Origin: Marinobacter guineae
GTDB lineage: Bacteria; Pseudomonadota; Gammaproteobacteria; Pseudomonadales; Oleiphilaceae
Assembly: GCF_002744735.1 (NCBI RefSeq)
Contig: NZ_KZ319339.1
Location: forward strand, 1,240,001-1,304,000
DNA: 64,000 nt
Reading direction: 5' to 3'
The position numbers and the translations under genes are program-made. Under the pieces are notes generated by a model. The model was given only the letters and a program-made list of their open reading frames with translations, searched no databases and was not told the origin of the DNA. Below, one piece after another: positions 53,595-62,693 of the stretch; position 1 is the first letter of the stretch; each line of letters opens with the position of its first letter.

Positions 53595-54467
53595 ATGAAA
53601 CTCAACCCCTTTAACACCCGTATCGGTCTGGCCCTGGGGGGCGGCGCCGCCAAGGGCATTGCTCATATTGGCGTTTTGAAGGCCTTCGAGGAAGAGCACA
53701 TCCGGATTCACTGTATTTCAGGAACCAGTGTGGGGGCGCTGGTCGCCAGTTATTACGCCTTTGGCCGCCCGGCAGAGTCCATACTTTCCATTTGCTCCAC
53801 GCTGAATCTGTCGAAAATCATCAACTTTACCCTGGAGCGCGGCGGCCTGTTCAGCACCAATGCTATTCGGGAGATGATCCATCGGGATCTGGGGGATTGC
53901 CGGATCGAAGATGCCGACATTCCCCTGGCCATTTGTGCAACCGATATCGAAACCGGCGAGCAGCTGATCTTCAGAAAAGGAAACCTGGCAGATGCCGTCT
54001 GTGCCTCCATGGCTGTGCCCGGCCTGTTTGTGCCGGTGGAGGTAGATGGCCGGATACTGGTAGACGGTGGGCTGGTTGAAAATGTCCCCATATCGCCGTT
54101 GGCCAAAATGGGCGCTGGTATTACCGTGGCCGTTGATCTGAGCCATGTCGGCCGGTACCCGAAACCGACAGACATGCTTGATGTGATCAGCAACGCCATC
54201 AACATTGGGATCGACTTCAATACCCGCAAGCAGCTGAAAAGGGCGGACATAGCGGTGCCGTTGGACTTAAGCCGTTATAGCCTAACCAACAACGCCGACC
54301 GCGTGGAAGAGCTTTACAGGGAAGGCTACCACCCCATGAAACAAAAGATTCGCCAAGTGCTCTGGTACAAGCGAATGAATGTCGTTATCAGCCTCATAAA
54401 AGGGGCCCGGGAATTGTTGCCCTTCAAGGTGCCGGAGATTCTCAAGAACCTCAGGCGCTCAACCTGA
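53595..54467 (+). CDS. Patatin-like phospholipase family protein
   Basis: A 290-residue cytosolic hydrolase. The oxyanion loop GLALGGGAAKG is at residues 12-22, the nucleophile elbow GTSVG near residue 44 and the catalytic aspartate in LVDGGLVENVP near residue 155. No signal peptide is present, so it acts on membranes from inside, probably as an acyl hydrolase of the RssA type. Followed after 47 bases by the threonine aldolase gene. Confidence 0.93.
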   Translation: MKLNPFNTRIGLALGGGAAKGIAHIGVLKAFEEEHIRIHCISGTSVGALVASYYAFGRPAESILSICSTLNLSKIINFTLERGGLFSTNAIREMIHRDLGDCRIEDADIPLAICATDIETGEQLIFRKGNLADAVCASMAVPGLFVPVEVDGRILVDGGLVENVPISPLAKMGAGITVAVDLSHVGRYPKPTDMLDVISNAINIGIDFNTRKQLKRADIAVPLDLSRYSLTNNADRVEELYREGYHPMKQKIRQVLWYKRMNVVISLIKGARELLPFKVPEILKNLRRST

Positions 54468-54514
54468 AGACCGGGACGGATTGATCTTTTACTCACTCAT
54501 AAGGCGCCACCATC

Positions 54515-55525
54515 ATGATCGATTTCCGCAGCGACACTGTTACCCGCCCTTCCATGGAGATGCGCGAGGCCATGGCCTGTGCCGAGGTGGGAGACGACGT
54601 ATACGGTGACGACCCGACCGTTAACAGCCTGCAGGCCTACGCTGCCGAACGCCTGGGCTTCGAATCGGCGCTGTTTACCGCCACCGGCACCCAGGCCAAC
54701 CTGCTGGCCATCATGAGCCATTGTGGCCGGGGCGATGAATACCTCTGCGGCCAGTCGGCCCACAACTATCGGTATGAAGGCGGTGGCGCCGCCGTACTGG
54801 GCAGCGTTCAACCGCAACCGATCGAGAACGAGCCGGACGGCAGCATCAACCTCGAAAAAGCCCGGGCAGCCATCAAAGCCGATGACTTCCATTTCGCCAT
54901 GACCCGCCTGCTCTCGCTGGAAAACACCATCGGCGGCAGAGTGCTCTCACTGGACTACCAGCGCCAGGCTCGTGCCTTCTGCGATGACCACGGGCTGCTT
55001 CTGCACCTCGATGGTGCCCGGATATTCAATGCCGCGGTGAAATCCAACTGTGACGTGACCGAGATAACCGGGCACTACGACTCGGTCAGTGTCTGCCTTT
55101 CGAAAGGACTTGGGGCGCCGGTCGGATCCCTGCTACTAGGATCAAAAGCCTTTATCGACCGGGCAACACGCCTGCGCAAAATGGTGGGTGGCGGCATGCG
55201 CCAGGCCGGCATACTGGCTGCTGCCGGGCGAATCGCCCTGGAGCAGGGGCCGCTCCGTCTGTTTGAGGATCATGATAACGCCAACTACCTGAGTGCCGGC
55301 CTGGCCGGAATTCCGCATCTGGAGATCAACCCCGACAGCACCCAGACCAACATCGTCTACGCCCGATGCCGGACTGGCGAGGCCGAGCAACTGCGCAGCT
55401 ACCTGGCCGACCAGGGCATCCTGATCACAGCGGGAGACCCCATCCGTTTCGTGACCCACCTGGATGTGAACCGGCAGGACGTAGACCGGTTGCTGGGCGC
55501 CATTCGGCATTTTTACCAATCGTGA
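54515..55525 (+). CDS. ltaE: Low-specificity L-threonine aldolase
   Basis: A 336-residue PLP enzyme. It begins [20 protein letters not shown], followed by [15 protein letters not shown], and the PLP lysine lies in [15 protein letters not shown] near residue 198. The family splits threonine and allo-threonine into glycine and acetaldehyde. Full-length. Confidence 0.94.
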   Translation: MIDFRSDTVTRPSMEMREAMACAEVGDDVYGDDPTVNSLQAYAAERLGFESALFTATGTQANLLAIMSHCGRGDEYLCGQSAHNYRYEGGGAAVLGSVQPQPIENEPDGSINLEKARAAIKADDFHFAMTRLLSLENTIGGRVLSLDYQRQARAFCDDHGLLLHLDGARIFNAAVKSNCDVTEITGHYDSVSVCLSKGLGAPVGSLLLGSKAFIDRATRLRKMVGGGMRQAGILAAAGRIALEQGPLRLFEDHDNANYLSAGLAGIPHLEINPDSTQTNIVYARCRTGEAEQLRSYLADQGILITAGDPIRFVTHLDVNRQDVDRLLGAIRHFYQS

Positions 55526-55641
55526 TCACCGGTCCCGACTTTCCCACAATGCGACTTAACGCACGATGGTGGTGAACCAAAAAGCCGTTTGAAGACTACT
55601 CTTTGGTCCTGCTCATCTTTTGATGCGAACGGAGTTTCTGA

Positions 55642-56310
55642 ATGATTACAGTTCACCACCTCAACAATTCCCGCTCACAACGCGTTCTCTGGATGCTGGA
55701 AGAGCTGGAAGTACCCTATGAGATCCAGCGTTACGAGCGTGATCCGAAAACCATGCTGGCGCCTGCAAGCCTCAAAAAAGTACACCCGCTGGGTAAATCA
55801 CCGGTGATTACCGACGGCGATCTGGTGGTGGCGGAGTCCGGCGCCATTATCGAATACCTTGCCCACACCTATGGCAAAGACACGATGCTGCCCGAGAGCG
55901 GCGGCCAGGCGTGGCTGGATTACACCTACTGGTTGCATTACGCCGAAGGCTCTTTGATGCCTCCGCTGGTGATGCGCCTGGTGTTTGAAAAGGTCAAAAC
56001 CAGCCCAATGCCGTTTTTCGTCAAGCCAGTGGCAAAAGGCATTGCCGACAAAACCAATGAAATCTTCATCGGCCCAATGATCAAAACGCACCTGGACTTT
56101 GTCGAATCCCACCTGGCGAAAAACACCTGGTTTCTCGGAGATAACCTCAGCGCGGCGGATATTCAGATGAGCTTTCCGCTGGAAGCTTCAGTAGCACGAG
56201 GCATTGTCGGCGAGAACCGGCCCTATATCACTGCGTGGGTGGAGCGAGCGCATACCAGGCCGGCTTATCAGAGAGCGCTCGAAAAGGGAGGGAAATACGA
56301 TTTCGCCTGA
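55642..56310 (+). CDS. Glutathione S-transferase family protein
   Basis: A 222-residue soluble protein. The N-terminal thioredoxin-like domain starts ITVHHLNNSRSQRVLWMLEE with the catalytic-serine position in NNSRSQ, then GKSPVI (cis-proline) and ESGAIIEYLA for glutathione contact. The C-terminal helical domain includes FLGDNLSAADIQMSFPLEA. Likely a detoxification enzyme; the electrophile is unknown. Confidence 0.93.
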   Translation: MITVHHLNNSRSQRVLWMLEELEVPYEIQRYERDPKTMLAPASLKKVHPLGKSPVITDGDLVVAESGAIIEYLAHTYGKDTMLPESGGQAWLDYTYWLHYAEGSLMPPLVMRLVFEKVKTSPMPFFVKPVAKGIADKTNEIFIGPMIKTHLDFVESHLAKNTWFLGDNLSAADIQMSFPLEASVARGIVGENRPYITAWVERAHTRPAYQRALEKGGKYDFA

Positions 56311-56726
56311 AGAAGCAAAATGGCCTTGCTCAGGTTGTATCCGCTGCTTTCGCTGTCATCCTTGAAGCCGGATCGCCTTACCGAGGGCCATCCATACCGG
56401 CGAAGAGGGGTCTTCTCCCTCTTGGTGCGGTAGCGAACAGACCGAACCTCACCGACACCCTAGCCTGAAACCGTAACAAGCCACTAATCGGTAGTATGGC
56501 TATGAATCCACACAAAATCATTTCTCAAGGCGGTCTCGTCCCACGCGACGGCCGATCTTTCTTAAAAAACCAACGATCTGTCCTGCCTCTGCCCGGTTTC
56601 CGGATGTCCAACTCCTATCAGCCTTGTGCGCGAGAGCGATGCTCTCCCTCAAGTCATGGTGATAGCTGTCCGCTGTAAAACTGTAAAAGCAGATTTCCCC
56701 AAAGGATGTTTAGAAGGGAGTGCACT
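56311..56726. other. Intergenic region before the lipoprotein gene
   Basis: No convincing gene. A hairpin (AAGAGGG-gtcttct-CCCTCTT) lies at 56403-56423, about 95 bases past the GST stop, a possible terminator. At the right end ATGTTTAGAAGG (56706) is repeated at the start of the lipoprotein gene (56727). Confidence 0.5.
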
Positions 56727-57557
56727 ATGTTTAGAAGGACTTTTAATTCAGGTCTTGCTGCAACAGTACTATGCGCCAGTGTATTACTGAGTGCCTGTGG
56801 CGGAGGCGGAGGCTCCGGTAGCTCCGGCAGCTCTGCCAGTTCTGCCAGCTCGGGCGGAGATGCCACCACACTGAAAGCCGGTCTGTATGTGGCCGATGTA
56901 AAATACGTCAACGGCGCCCCCTCACAAAAAGCGGTCACTTATCTCAGTCCGACAGGGACGTTTGCGATTATCTTCGGAGGGGGAGCTGGGCTTTCGTTCG
57001 GAACGCTGGCATTTGATAGCTCCAATATCAGTGGCACCAGTATTGACTATCGCCAGCTGGACTCTGATCAGCCGAACTCTGAAGGCTTTGTCGAGGACAG
57101 GAGCGTCTTCGAGGGAGCGATAAGCGGGACCATCAGCTCGCTGGAATCCGGTTCGTTTTCTACGGCCGACCCTGCGGGCAAAGTGAATACAAACGTCACA
57201 CTGAAGCGGCAAAACTCGCTCAGCGACCTGGGTATCTCTATGAAGAGAGTTGCCGGTACTTATGTAAAGGGTGAATCTGAGGTTGCCCTGACCTTCGGCG
57301 AAGATGGCTCATCGTTTGCTCAGTATTATACGCAGACGACCGGTTGCCAACTTGGAGGACCCGGAACCCTCTCTGTACCTGTTGCTTCGATAAACGTCTT
57401 TGACATCAGCTACACCATGTCCAACTGCACCAACGAGAGCCGCAATGGGGAGTACTCCGGCATCGGCTTTTTCGGCCCGACCGCAGACCAACGAATGCAA
57501 GTGGTGTTCGCAGCTCATAACGGGAATGTGGCAATGAAGTTCGAGGGCATAAACTAA
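56727..57557 (+). CDS. Hypothetical Ser/Gly-rich lipoprotein
   Basis: A 276-residue exported protein I do not recognise. The signal peptide TVLCASVLLSAC has its lipobox cysteine near residue 25. A flexible linker of Gly and Ser follows (GGGGGSGSSGSS), then a beta-rich domain with two cysteines (TGCQLG, SNCTNE) and no catalytic motif. The first 12 bases duplicate those 21 bases upstream, giving two in-frame ATGs; the second one has GGGAG ahead and fits the signal peptide. Confidence 0.78.
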   Translation: MFRRTFNSGLAATVLCASVLLSACGGGGGSGSSGSSASSASSGGDATTLKAGLYVADVKYVNGAPSQKAVTYLSPTGTFAIIFGGGAGLSFGTLAFDSSNISGTSIDYRQLDSDQPNSEGFVEDRSVFEGAISGTISSLESGSFSTADPAGKVNTNVTLKRQNSLSDLGISMKRVAGTYVKGESEVALTFGEDGSSFAQYYTQTTGCQLGGPGTLSVPVASINVFDISYTMSNCTNESRNGEYSGIGFFGPTADQRMQVVFAAHNGNVAMKFEGIN

Positions 57558-57738
57558 ACTAAGACCAGGGCCGGAACCGCCTATGACACAGGCAAAGACC
57601 ATCTACCTCATCGGCCCTTAATTCTTGTCCCCGCCGGGGATCGCGGGCGTCGGAACTGCCATATAAACCGCCGGATATTTTTACACCTATCGTTTTGCCG
57701 AAAATCCATGTCATTGATTCCTCGTATTTCAGTATCCC

Positions 57739-57754
57739 TGGCCTGAAAAATGCT
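57739..57754 (+). promoter_or_regulatory. Sigma-54-type promoter of the small PEP-CTERM gene
   Basis: TGGCCTGAAAAATGCT has GG and GC ten bases apart, with TGGC and TGCT matching the RpoN consensus. The predicted start near 57765 leaves a leader of about 26 bases before the ATG at 57791. A TTTTACACC core like that in the 31 kb direct repeats lies about 55 bases upstream. Confidence 0.6.
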
Positions 57755-57790
57755 GAATCCATATGGAGCCCATCATATGGAAGATTCACT

Positions 57791-57943
57791 ATGAAATACG
57801 TAATCACTGGACTGATTTTCTCAACGCTTTCTGCGACTGCACTGGCAGGTACGGCACCCATATCGGTTCCCGAGCCCGGCATGCTGGGTTTATTTGCAGC
57901 CAGCGTGGCAGCACTGTTTATCGCCAAGAAATTCCGTAAATAG
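57791..57943 (+). CDS. Minimal PEP-CTERM protein (50 residues)
   Basis: The whole protein is a signal peptide (MKYVITGLIFSTLSATALAG), about five residues (TAPIS) and an exosortase signal (VPEPGMLGLFAASVAALFIA, then KKFRK). After signal peptidase and exosortase cleavage almost nothing would remain. The motif, hydrophobic helix and basic tail are all in order, a promoter-like element sits upstream, and the reading frame is intact, so it is probably a real gene, though it could be the remainder of an internally deleted one. Confidence 0.78.
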   Translation: MKYVITGLIFSTLSATALAGTAPISVPEPGMLGLFAASVAALFIAKKFRK

Positions 57944-58030
57944 TACGGTTTCATTAAGAAAGCCGTAATAGGTAAAAGGGACAACGAAGCAGGGACGCTG
58001 CAGTTCAAGAAATCCCTGAATTAAAGTGCC

Positions 58031-58807
58031 ATGGCCACCTATCAAATTCTCTACCTGATCAGTATTCCGCTGATTATTGCAGCGGAGTATCGTTTCGCCC
58101 GGAATGAGCTTTTCCAGGATCGTTACGACCGCTGGTTCAACAATCTGAGTCTGGGCTTTATCAACGAAGCCGTTCTTCTGGCTTCTCCAGTATTGATTCC
58201 CCTATTACTGCTACCAGAATCACCTTCCTCCCACCTGAACCCATTGTTGGGAGCTTTGGCCGCATTCCTGGTTCTGGATCTGGCTTCATACTGGCTCCAC
58301 CGTGCATACCACCATTTCGGGGCGCTTTGGCGTCTGCATCGCGTTCACCATTGTGATCTCGAACTGGATTATTCAACCACCTTTCGCCATCACCCGGGGG
58401 AAGTCGTGGTCAGTTTGCTCGTCATCTATCTGGTAATGGCAACACTGGCACTGACGCCAACTCAGGTCATCCCCTATGTGATTGCGGTCAAGGCGGCCCA
58501 ACTTCTGGCGCACTCGAATATCCGTCTCGGTACCCGCACAGATTCCCTGATAAACCTTCTTTTTGTTACGCCGGGCACTCACCAGTTTCATCACTCCCGA
58601 CAACAGCCCCAGACTGATTCCAACTTCGGAGAGGTTTTGACGGTCTGGGACCGGCTGTTTGGTACCTACACCTGCCCCCAGAGTTCGCCGGAACCCGCAG
58701 CGTTTGGTCTCGATGAGTTTTCAGAGGCCAGGGACCAGCGCCTTGGCGCGTTACTGGTACTGCCGATACGATCCATTCGGAAAACAGGCCGAGGGCCGGT
58801 GTGGTGA
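58031..58807 (+). CDS. Sterol desaturase / fatty acid hydroxylase family protein
   Basis: A 258-residue membrane di-iron enzyme. Histidine clusters HRAYHH, HRVHH, HSN and HQFHH match the family, with WDRLFGTY near the C-terminus. It is a paralogue, not a close copy, of the protein encoded at 472-1323. Substrate unknown. It follows the small PEP-CTERM gene after 87 bases. Confidence 0.92.
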   Translation: MATYQILYLISIPLIIAAEYRFARNELFQDRYDRWFNNLSLGFINEAVLLASPVLIPLLLLPESPSSHLNPLLGALAAFLVLDLASYWLHRAYHHFGALWRLHRVHHCDLELDYSTTFRHHPGEVVVSLLVIYLVMATLALTPTQVIPYVIAVKAAQLLAHSNIRLGTRTDSLINLLFVTPGTHQFHHSRQQPQTDSNFGEVLTVWDRLFGTYTCPQSSPEPAAFGLDEFSEARDQRLGALLVLPIRSIRKTGRGPVW

Positions 58808-58899
58808 GGTTGCCAGCCAATCCCACCACCGATTGAGTCCGCCACATCATCAATGGCGTAATGTTGCATCTGAACACCAACTAGGCGCAAAGTCAGACA

Positions 58900-59466
58900 A
58901 TGAAAAAGCTTCAACAGCTACTCGCCCTCATTGCCCTCGCCGCCCTGGCCCAAACCAGCCAGGGCCAGCTTCGCTGCGGCAGCTCGTTGGTAAGTAACGG
59001 CGCCTGGCCCATTGAGGTAGAGGAAAGCTGCGGCCCGCCGGACTATGTCGCGGCGTACCCGACGGCGACGGTGCCCGGGCTTGGCGTGGTTCAATCGGAA
59101 GAGCACTGGTATTACAACCCAGGGCCCCAGCGCTTCATCCGGCGTGTCATTTTTCGCAATGGCAAGCTCGCCCGCGTTGATAATCTGGGCTACGGATTTC
59201 ACGTTTCCGATTCCCCCAGCTGCGACGTCAGCACCCTCAGGCACGCCAGAACTGAATACGAGCTGATTGCCCGCTGCGGCCAGCCCGCATCGAAACGGGT
59301 GGAGTGGCAGACACCTTCACTCCAGAGACACTCAGAAACCTGGCAAACCCTGCAACCGGTGCTCGTTCAGGAGTGGTTATATGACTTCCCGCGCAATCAG
59401 TTTCGACAGGTTGTGACCCTGAGAGACGGACAGGTTGTGGACATTGCGTCGCGCCCTGGCAATTGA
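58900..59466 (+). CDS. DUF2845 domain-containing exported protein
   Basis: A 188-residue periplasmic protein. The signal peptide is MKKLQQLLALIALAALAQTS. The mature part contains two DUF2845-like units (LRCGSSLVSNGAWPIEVEESCGPPD and TEYELIARCGQPASKRV), each pairing cysteines with a CG-P motif, and ends in a repeat of a FRQVVTLRDGQVVDI strand. Function unknown. The gene follows the desaturase-like gene on the same strand. Confidence 0.87.
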   Translation: MKKLQQLLALIALAALAQTSQGQLRCGSSLVSNGAWPIEVEESCGPPDYVAAYPTATVPGLGVVQSEEHWYYNPGPQRFIRRVIFRNGKLARVDNLGYGFHVSDSPSCDVSTLRHARTEYELIARCGQPASKRVEWQTPSLQRHSETWQTLQPVLVQEWLYDFPRNQFRQVVTLRDGQVVDIASRPGN

Positions 59467-59523
59467 ATCTGACTCAGAAGGAGCACCTAAAATAGCCTCG
59501 GTTGGAATTCCGACGGTTGGGGA

Positions 59524-60003
59524 TCAACCCCGCTCCTCCTGCTCTTCCCGCAACTTGGCCCGCACGTTCATCAGCACTTGCCCGTAACGGTTTTCACCCC
59601 GACGATCATGGCCACAGCCCCAGAAATAATCATAATTGCTGTTTTCAACGATCTTCTGCTCGCCGGTATCAAGCAGCGCCGCTGCCAGCTCCGGGTTCGC
59701 GCGGCAGCGCACGTAGACCCCACGCGTCATCACGGTTTCACGCACCTGCTTCCAATCCCGCCGCAGGCTCTTGTGCCGCTTGCGGCCAAGCTTTCCCGCC
59801 TTGGCAGGCGTATCCGCTGCCCTTACCTTTTCCTGCCGGTTTTCATCGGTGAATTTCATACCCTGAAAGTAGTGTTCCAGGGTAGGCCAGACCTTGCCCT
59901 CCAGCTCAAAGCTGAAGGGGATATGGGTTCCCAATGGGTTTTCTGGATCCGTTCGTGACATGAACAGGTCATTCTCGCCGTTGTCGGCCGCAAAAAGAGA
60001 CAT
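59524..60003 (-). CDS. NADAR family protein (YbiA-like)
   Basis: A 159-residue soluble protein. FSFELEGKVWPTLEHYFQGMKF and YVRCRANPELAAALLDTGEQKIVENS with DYFWGCGHDRRGENRYGQ at the end are the YbiA/NADAR signatures. YbiA-type enzymes hydrolyse the N-glycosidic bond of riboflavin pathway intermediates and NADAR proteins act on ADP-ribose; the specific substrate here is not evident. Confidence 0.92.
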   Translation of the reverse strand: MSLFAADNGENDLFMSRTDPENPLGTHIPFSFELEGKVWPTLEHYFQGMKFTDENRQEKVRAADTPAKAGKLGRKRHKSLRRDWKQVRETVMTRGVYVRCRANPELAAALLDTGEQKIVENSNYDYFWGCGHDRRGENRYGQVLMNVRAKLREEQEERG

Positions 60004-60125
60004 GGTTACAATCCTTTGGAAAAGCAGTGGTATTCAGATACCGCCAAGTATCACTTAGTCAAAGCCAATGGTCACGCCGCCGCCAGAAATAGCTCACGGT
60101 TTTCCGCAGGCTCAGGAGGGATTTG

Positions 60126-61187
60126 GTGACAGGCCCGGGTTCCTGCGTTGAACAGGTGGCCCGCTATACTCAATTACGGTTTAATGCGCCAGACACTCAC
60201 TTGCCTGCAGACACGCCGGTCACTATGCACACTGTCACATCGCCCGAACAAAATGTCTCCGAAGTTGAGATACAGCAAGCAATCCGTACAGGCATCGAGC
60301 GCTACTTTGACGACTGCCGTGCGCGGGTACCGGCGTTTATTGACCGCCATTTCCATTACCCCGGCGCCATCGCGACCAACCAGAAGGCACTGGGATGGGA
60401 CATGTTGCGGGCACCCATCAATCTCCTGTGGGCGCCGGTGTACGCCCTGGCATGCCTGCTAAAAATCCTGACACCCAAGCGACCAGGCCTGATGTGGCTG
60501 CACCGCTTGGCAAATCGTGTACCCGCCGGTTTTACCACGCGGGTACAACAGCACATCTCGCACCTGATCCTTGTGGATCTGTTGAACAATGATCAGGAAG
60601 GCTCACTTCTGGAGGCCTATCTGATTGAGGCGCTGGAGGCGGTGTATGAGCGCCACACCTGCGAGCCGGTCGATCACCAGCGGTTTAACACGCTGATTGA
60701 GCCGCTGGTCGCGGACACTCTCAGTCAGTACCGGGTGACCCGGACGGCGGCTGCCGATATCACCAACAGTATTTCATGCACGGTGTTGGGGGCGTTTGCC
60801 TTCCAGAAGTTTACCCCGGGTGGTATCGGGCTCGGAGTGGTGCTGGCGTCAATGCTCGCAAAGACCCTTGCCGCCAGAGACTTTATCCTGGGTGAAACCA
60901 TCGGCGGGTGGTACTACAGCGTTTTTCCACCAGAGCCTTCACTGGCGACGACGGCCAGCGTTATGGTTGCTGTCATGGTCTCATTGGCGGCGTTTGCGGC
61001 CCTGTCCGGTGTTATTTTCGACCCCGTTCAGGCTGCGGTCGGCTTGCATCGTCGGCGCCTGCACAAGCTTCTGGATCACCTGCAGAGGGACGTTACACTC
61101 AGTACCCAAAGCAGCTTTCGCCCGAAAGACCAGTTTGTGGCGCGGATTCTGGACACATTCGACATGATCAGGGCGGGTTTACTATAG
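60126..61187 (+). CDS. Uncharacterised membrane protein (DUF6635-like)
   Basis: A 353-residue protein. A soluble N-terminal third (EIQQAIRTGIERYFDDCRARVPAFIDRHF) is followed by a membrane segment (LLWAPVYALACLLKIL), a central helical region and a C-terminal pair of hydrophobic segments (FAFQKFTPGGIGLGVVLASM and ASVMVAVMVSLAAFAALSG). The family assignment is tentative. The GTG at 60126 has AGGAGGG just upstream; an ATG at 60225 without ribosome site is the alternative. Confidence 0.78.
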   Translation: MTGPGSCVEQVARYTQLRFNAPDTHLPADTPVTMHTVTSPEQNVSEVEIQQAIRTGIERYFDDCRARVPAFIDRHFHYPGAIATNQKALGWDMLRAPINLLWAPVYALACLLKILTPKRPGLMWLHRLANRVPAGFTTRVQQHISHLILVDLLNNDQEGSLLEAYLIEALEAVYERHTCEPVDHQRFNTLIEPLVADTLSQYRVTRTAAADITNSISCTVLGAFAFQKFTPGGIGLGVVLASMLAKTLAARDFILGETIGGWYYSVFPPEPSLATTASVMVAVMVSLAAFAALSGVIFDPVQAAVGLHRRRLHKLLDHLQRDVTLSTQSSFRPKDQFVARILDTFDMIRAGLL

Positions 61188-61406
61188 CTCACGGCGCTCG
61201 ACAAATACCGGTTCGCCGCAGAGTGTCTGGATGGGGCGGAGCGATTAATTGAAAACTTTCCTATGCAGTGCCTCTTAATTAGCGTACTGTCAGTGCCGTT
61301 GGAAAGATTTAGCAAAGCATTTCACGAATAAGAACTTTTGTGTTGTCAAACCTCTTGTCCTGTTTCTGATCCTGCACGTTTTTTTATTTCCCGCATATCG
61401 CTGATC

Positions 61407-61425
61407 AAAGATCACAACGATCTTT
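61407..61425 (+). promoter_or_regulatory. Leader hairpin of the cold shock gene
   Basis: AAAGATC and GATCTTT form a 7-bp stem with a 5-base loop, 37 bases before the cold shock ATG. Cold shock genes often have long structured leaders that change shape with temperature. The fold is predicted by eye only. Confidence 0.35.
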
Positions 61426-61462
61426 TGACGGCACATTATTGATTAATTTCAGGATAATTATT

Positions 61463-61669
61463 ATGTCTACTATTAAAGGCAACGTTAAGTTCTTCAATGA
61501 AGCAAAAGGTTTTGGCTTTATTACTCGTGAAGGCGGCGCAGACGTTTTTGTTCATTACAGCTCTATTCAAGGTGGCGGTTTCAAAACTCTGGCCGAAGGC
61601 CAGGAAGTTGAATTCAGCGTGACCGAGGGCCAGAAAGGTCCTCAGGCAGAGAACGTTATTGGTCTGTAA
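61463..61669 (+). CDS. CspA family cold shock protein
   Basis: A 68-residue single-stranded nucleic-acid binding protein. [19 protein letters not shown] holds RNP1 and VFVHYSSI holds RNP2. It is an RNA chaperone that melts secondary structure, often during cold or growth transitions. The ATG at 61463 gives the family's normal start; longer reading frames upstream are untranslated leader. AGGATAA precedes the start. A strong terminator follows. Confidence 0.95.
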   Translation: MSTIKGNVKFFNEAKGFGFITREGGADVFVHYSSIQGGGFKTLAEGQEVEFSVTEGQKGPQAENVIGL

Positions 61670-61691
61670 ATAACAGCCAATACGTTACTTG

Positions 61692-61721
61692 AAAAGGCAG
61701 CCTCAAGGGGCTGCCTTTTTT
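61692..61721 (+). terminator. Rho-independent terminator of the cold shock gene
   Basis: GGCAGCC and GGCTGCC form a 7-bp stem extended by A/T pairs, followed by TTTTTT, 22 bases after the stop. Confidence 0.88.
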
Positions 61722-61979
61722 ATGGAAAACCGAAAACGCGACTTCAATGTTACCTTCGAACTTTCTTCCTGCTGACTCCTTTTCTTTCTGCTGACCTCTT
61801 AGTGCCCTAGCGCACCGACTGACCAACTCCCTCAACGTAGGTTAGGAGTTCATCCTGAATTCGATATTTCGTGACGATTCAGTCTCCTTATCGGCATAAA
61901 GCCATGGAGAAAAGCTGTGATGAAGCGGTCAGACAGAATGTTTTGTCCGCCTGACACATCCGATTGGAAGGAGAATCCT
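61722..61979. other. Spacer before the PRC-barrel gene
   Basis: Together with the terminator this makes 310 bases without a gene. GGAAGGAGA at the right end serves the PRC-barrel gene. An in-frame extension of that gene back to 61917 has no signal peptide and is not accepted. Nothing else is visible. Confidence 0.5.
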
Positions 61980-62525
61980 ATGAAAAAGCTACATTCACTC
62001 GCGTTCTATGCATTGCTCACACCGGCCATAACCCTGAGTTCAGGTGCTTTGCTCGCTGCACAAGGCAGTAGCGAGGATACCGATTTGGGAGAGCAGAGCA
62101 TGGGCCAGGATGCTGACCCCAAGACGCAGAGCCCTCAACAAGACAAAACCGTTACCAAGTCCAAATACAATACTGATGAGCCAGCTGATCAGGAAATGGG
62201 CAACCAGTCTGGCATGCAGAACAAGGGCTATATGGAATCTCCGCCAGCTAATGGCATGATGGCGAGCGACTTGATCGGTACTGAACTCAAAACCAGTGGT
62301 GACGAAAGTGTGGGTGAGATCGGTGACCTGATTATTGATCAGGATGGCAAGGTCGTGGCTGTTGTAGTCAACGTTGGCGGATTCCTGGCTATGGGTGACA
62401 AACACGTAGCCATAGATTGGAAAGCTGTAAAGATGTCAGGCAATCCTGATGATCGGGACCTGCGGGTCGATATGACTCGTGATGATCTGCAATCCGCGCC
62501 GAGTTATGAAAATCCGGCTGATTGA
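61980..62525 (+). CDS. Exported PRC-barrel domain protein
   Basis: A 181-residue periplasmic protein. The signal peptide is LHSLAFYALLTPAITLSSG ending near LLAAQ. A low-complexity polar stretch with many Asp, Gln and Lys follows (QDADPKTQSPQQDKTVTKSK), then a PRC-barrel (ASDLIGTELKTSGDESVGEI, DQDGKVVAVVVNVGGFLAMG). Such proteins resemble stress-linked secreted PRC proteins of alphaproteobacteria; role unknown. Confidence 0.87.
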   Translation: MKKLHSLAFYALLTPAITLSSGALLAAQGSSEDTDLGEQSMGQDADPKTQSPQQDKTVTKSKYNTDEPADQEMGNQSGMQNKGYMESPPANGMMASDLIGTELKTSGDESVGEIGDLIIDQDGKVVAVVVNVGGFLAMGDKHVAIDWKAVKMSGNPDDRDLRVDMTRDDLQSAPSYENPAD

Positions 62526-62533
62526 AGGCCAGA

Positions 62534-62558
62534 TCCCCCCTCAAATACCGAGGGGGGA
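62534..62558 (+). terminator. GC-rich hairpin after the PRC-barrel gene
   Basis: CCCCCCTC and GAGGGGGG form a perfect 8-bp stem (9 bp with the flanking T-A pair) and a 7-base loop nine bases after the stop. No T-tract, so it may stabilise the mRNA end more than terminate. Confidence 0.55.
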
Positions 62559-62693
62559 ATGAATATACGGCGGGGCGCCCCAAAGTTTCCCGAATTTCAT
62601 TTTCCCCGGGCACCTCGGCTTCAAGAACAACATTGACGGATCTCTCTGCAGGGTCCTGAATATAGGTTATATCACCCTGCGGAGGAAACGGGC

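Noticed and set aside
56496..56678. Short rightward frame before the lipoprotein gene
   Set aside because: No ribosome site, no recognisable domain, and low-quality composition.
57559..58008. Leftward 149-codon frame opposite the small PEP-CTERM gene
   Set aside because: Mirror of the opposite-strand gene; no ribosome site and no conserved features.
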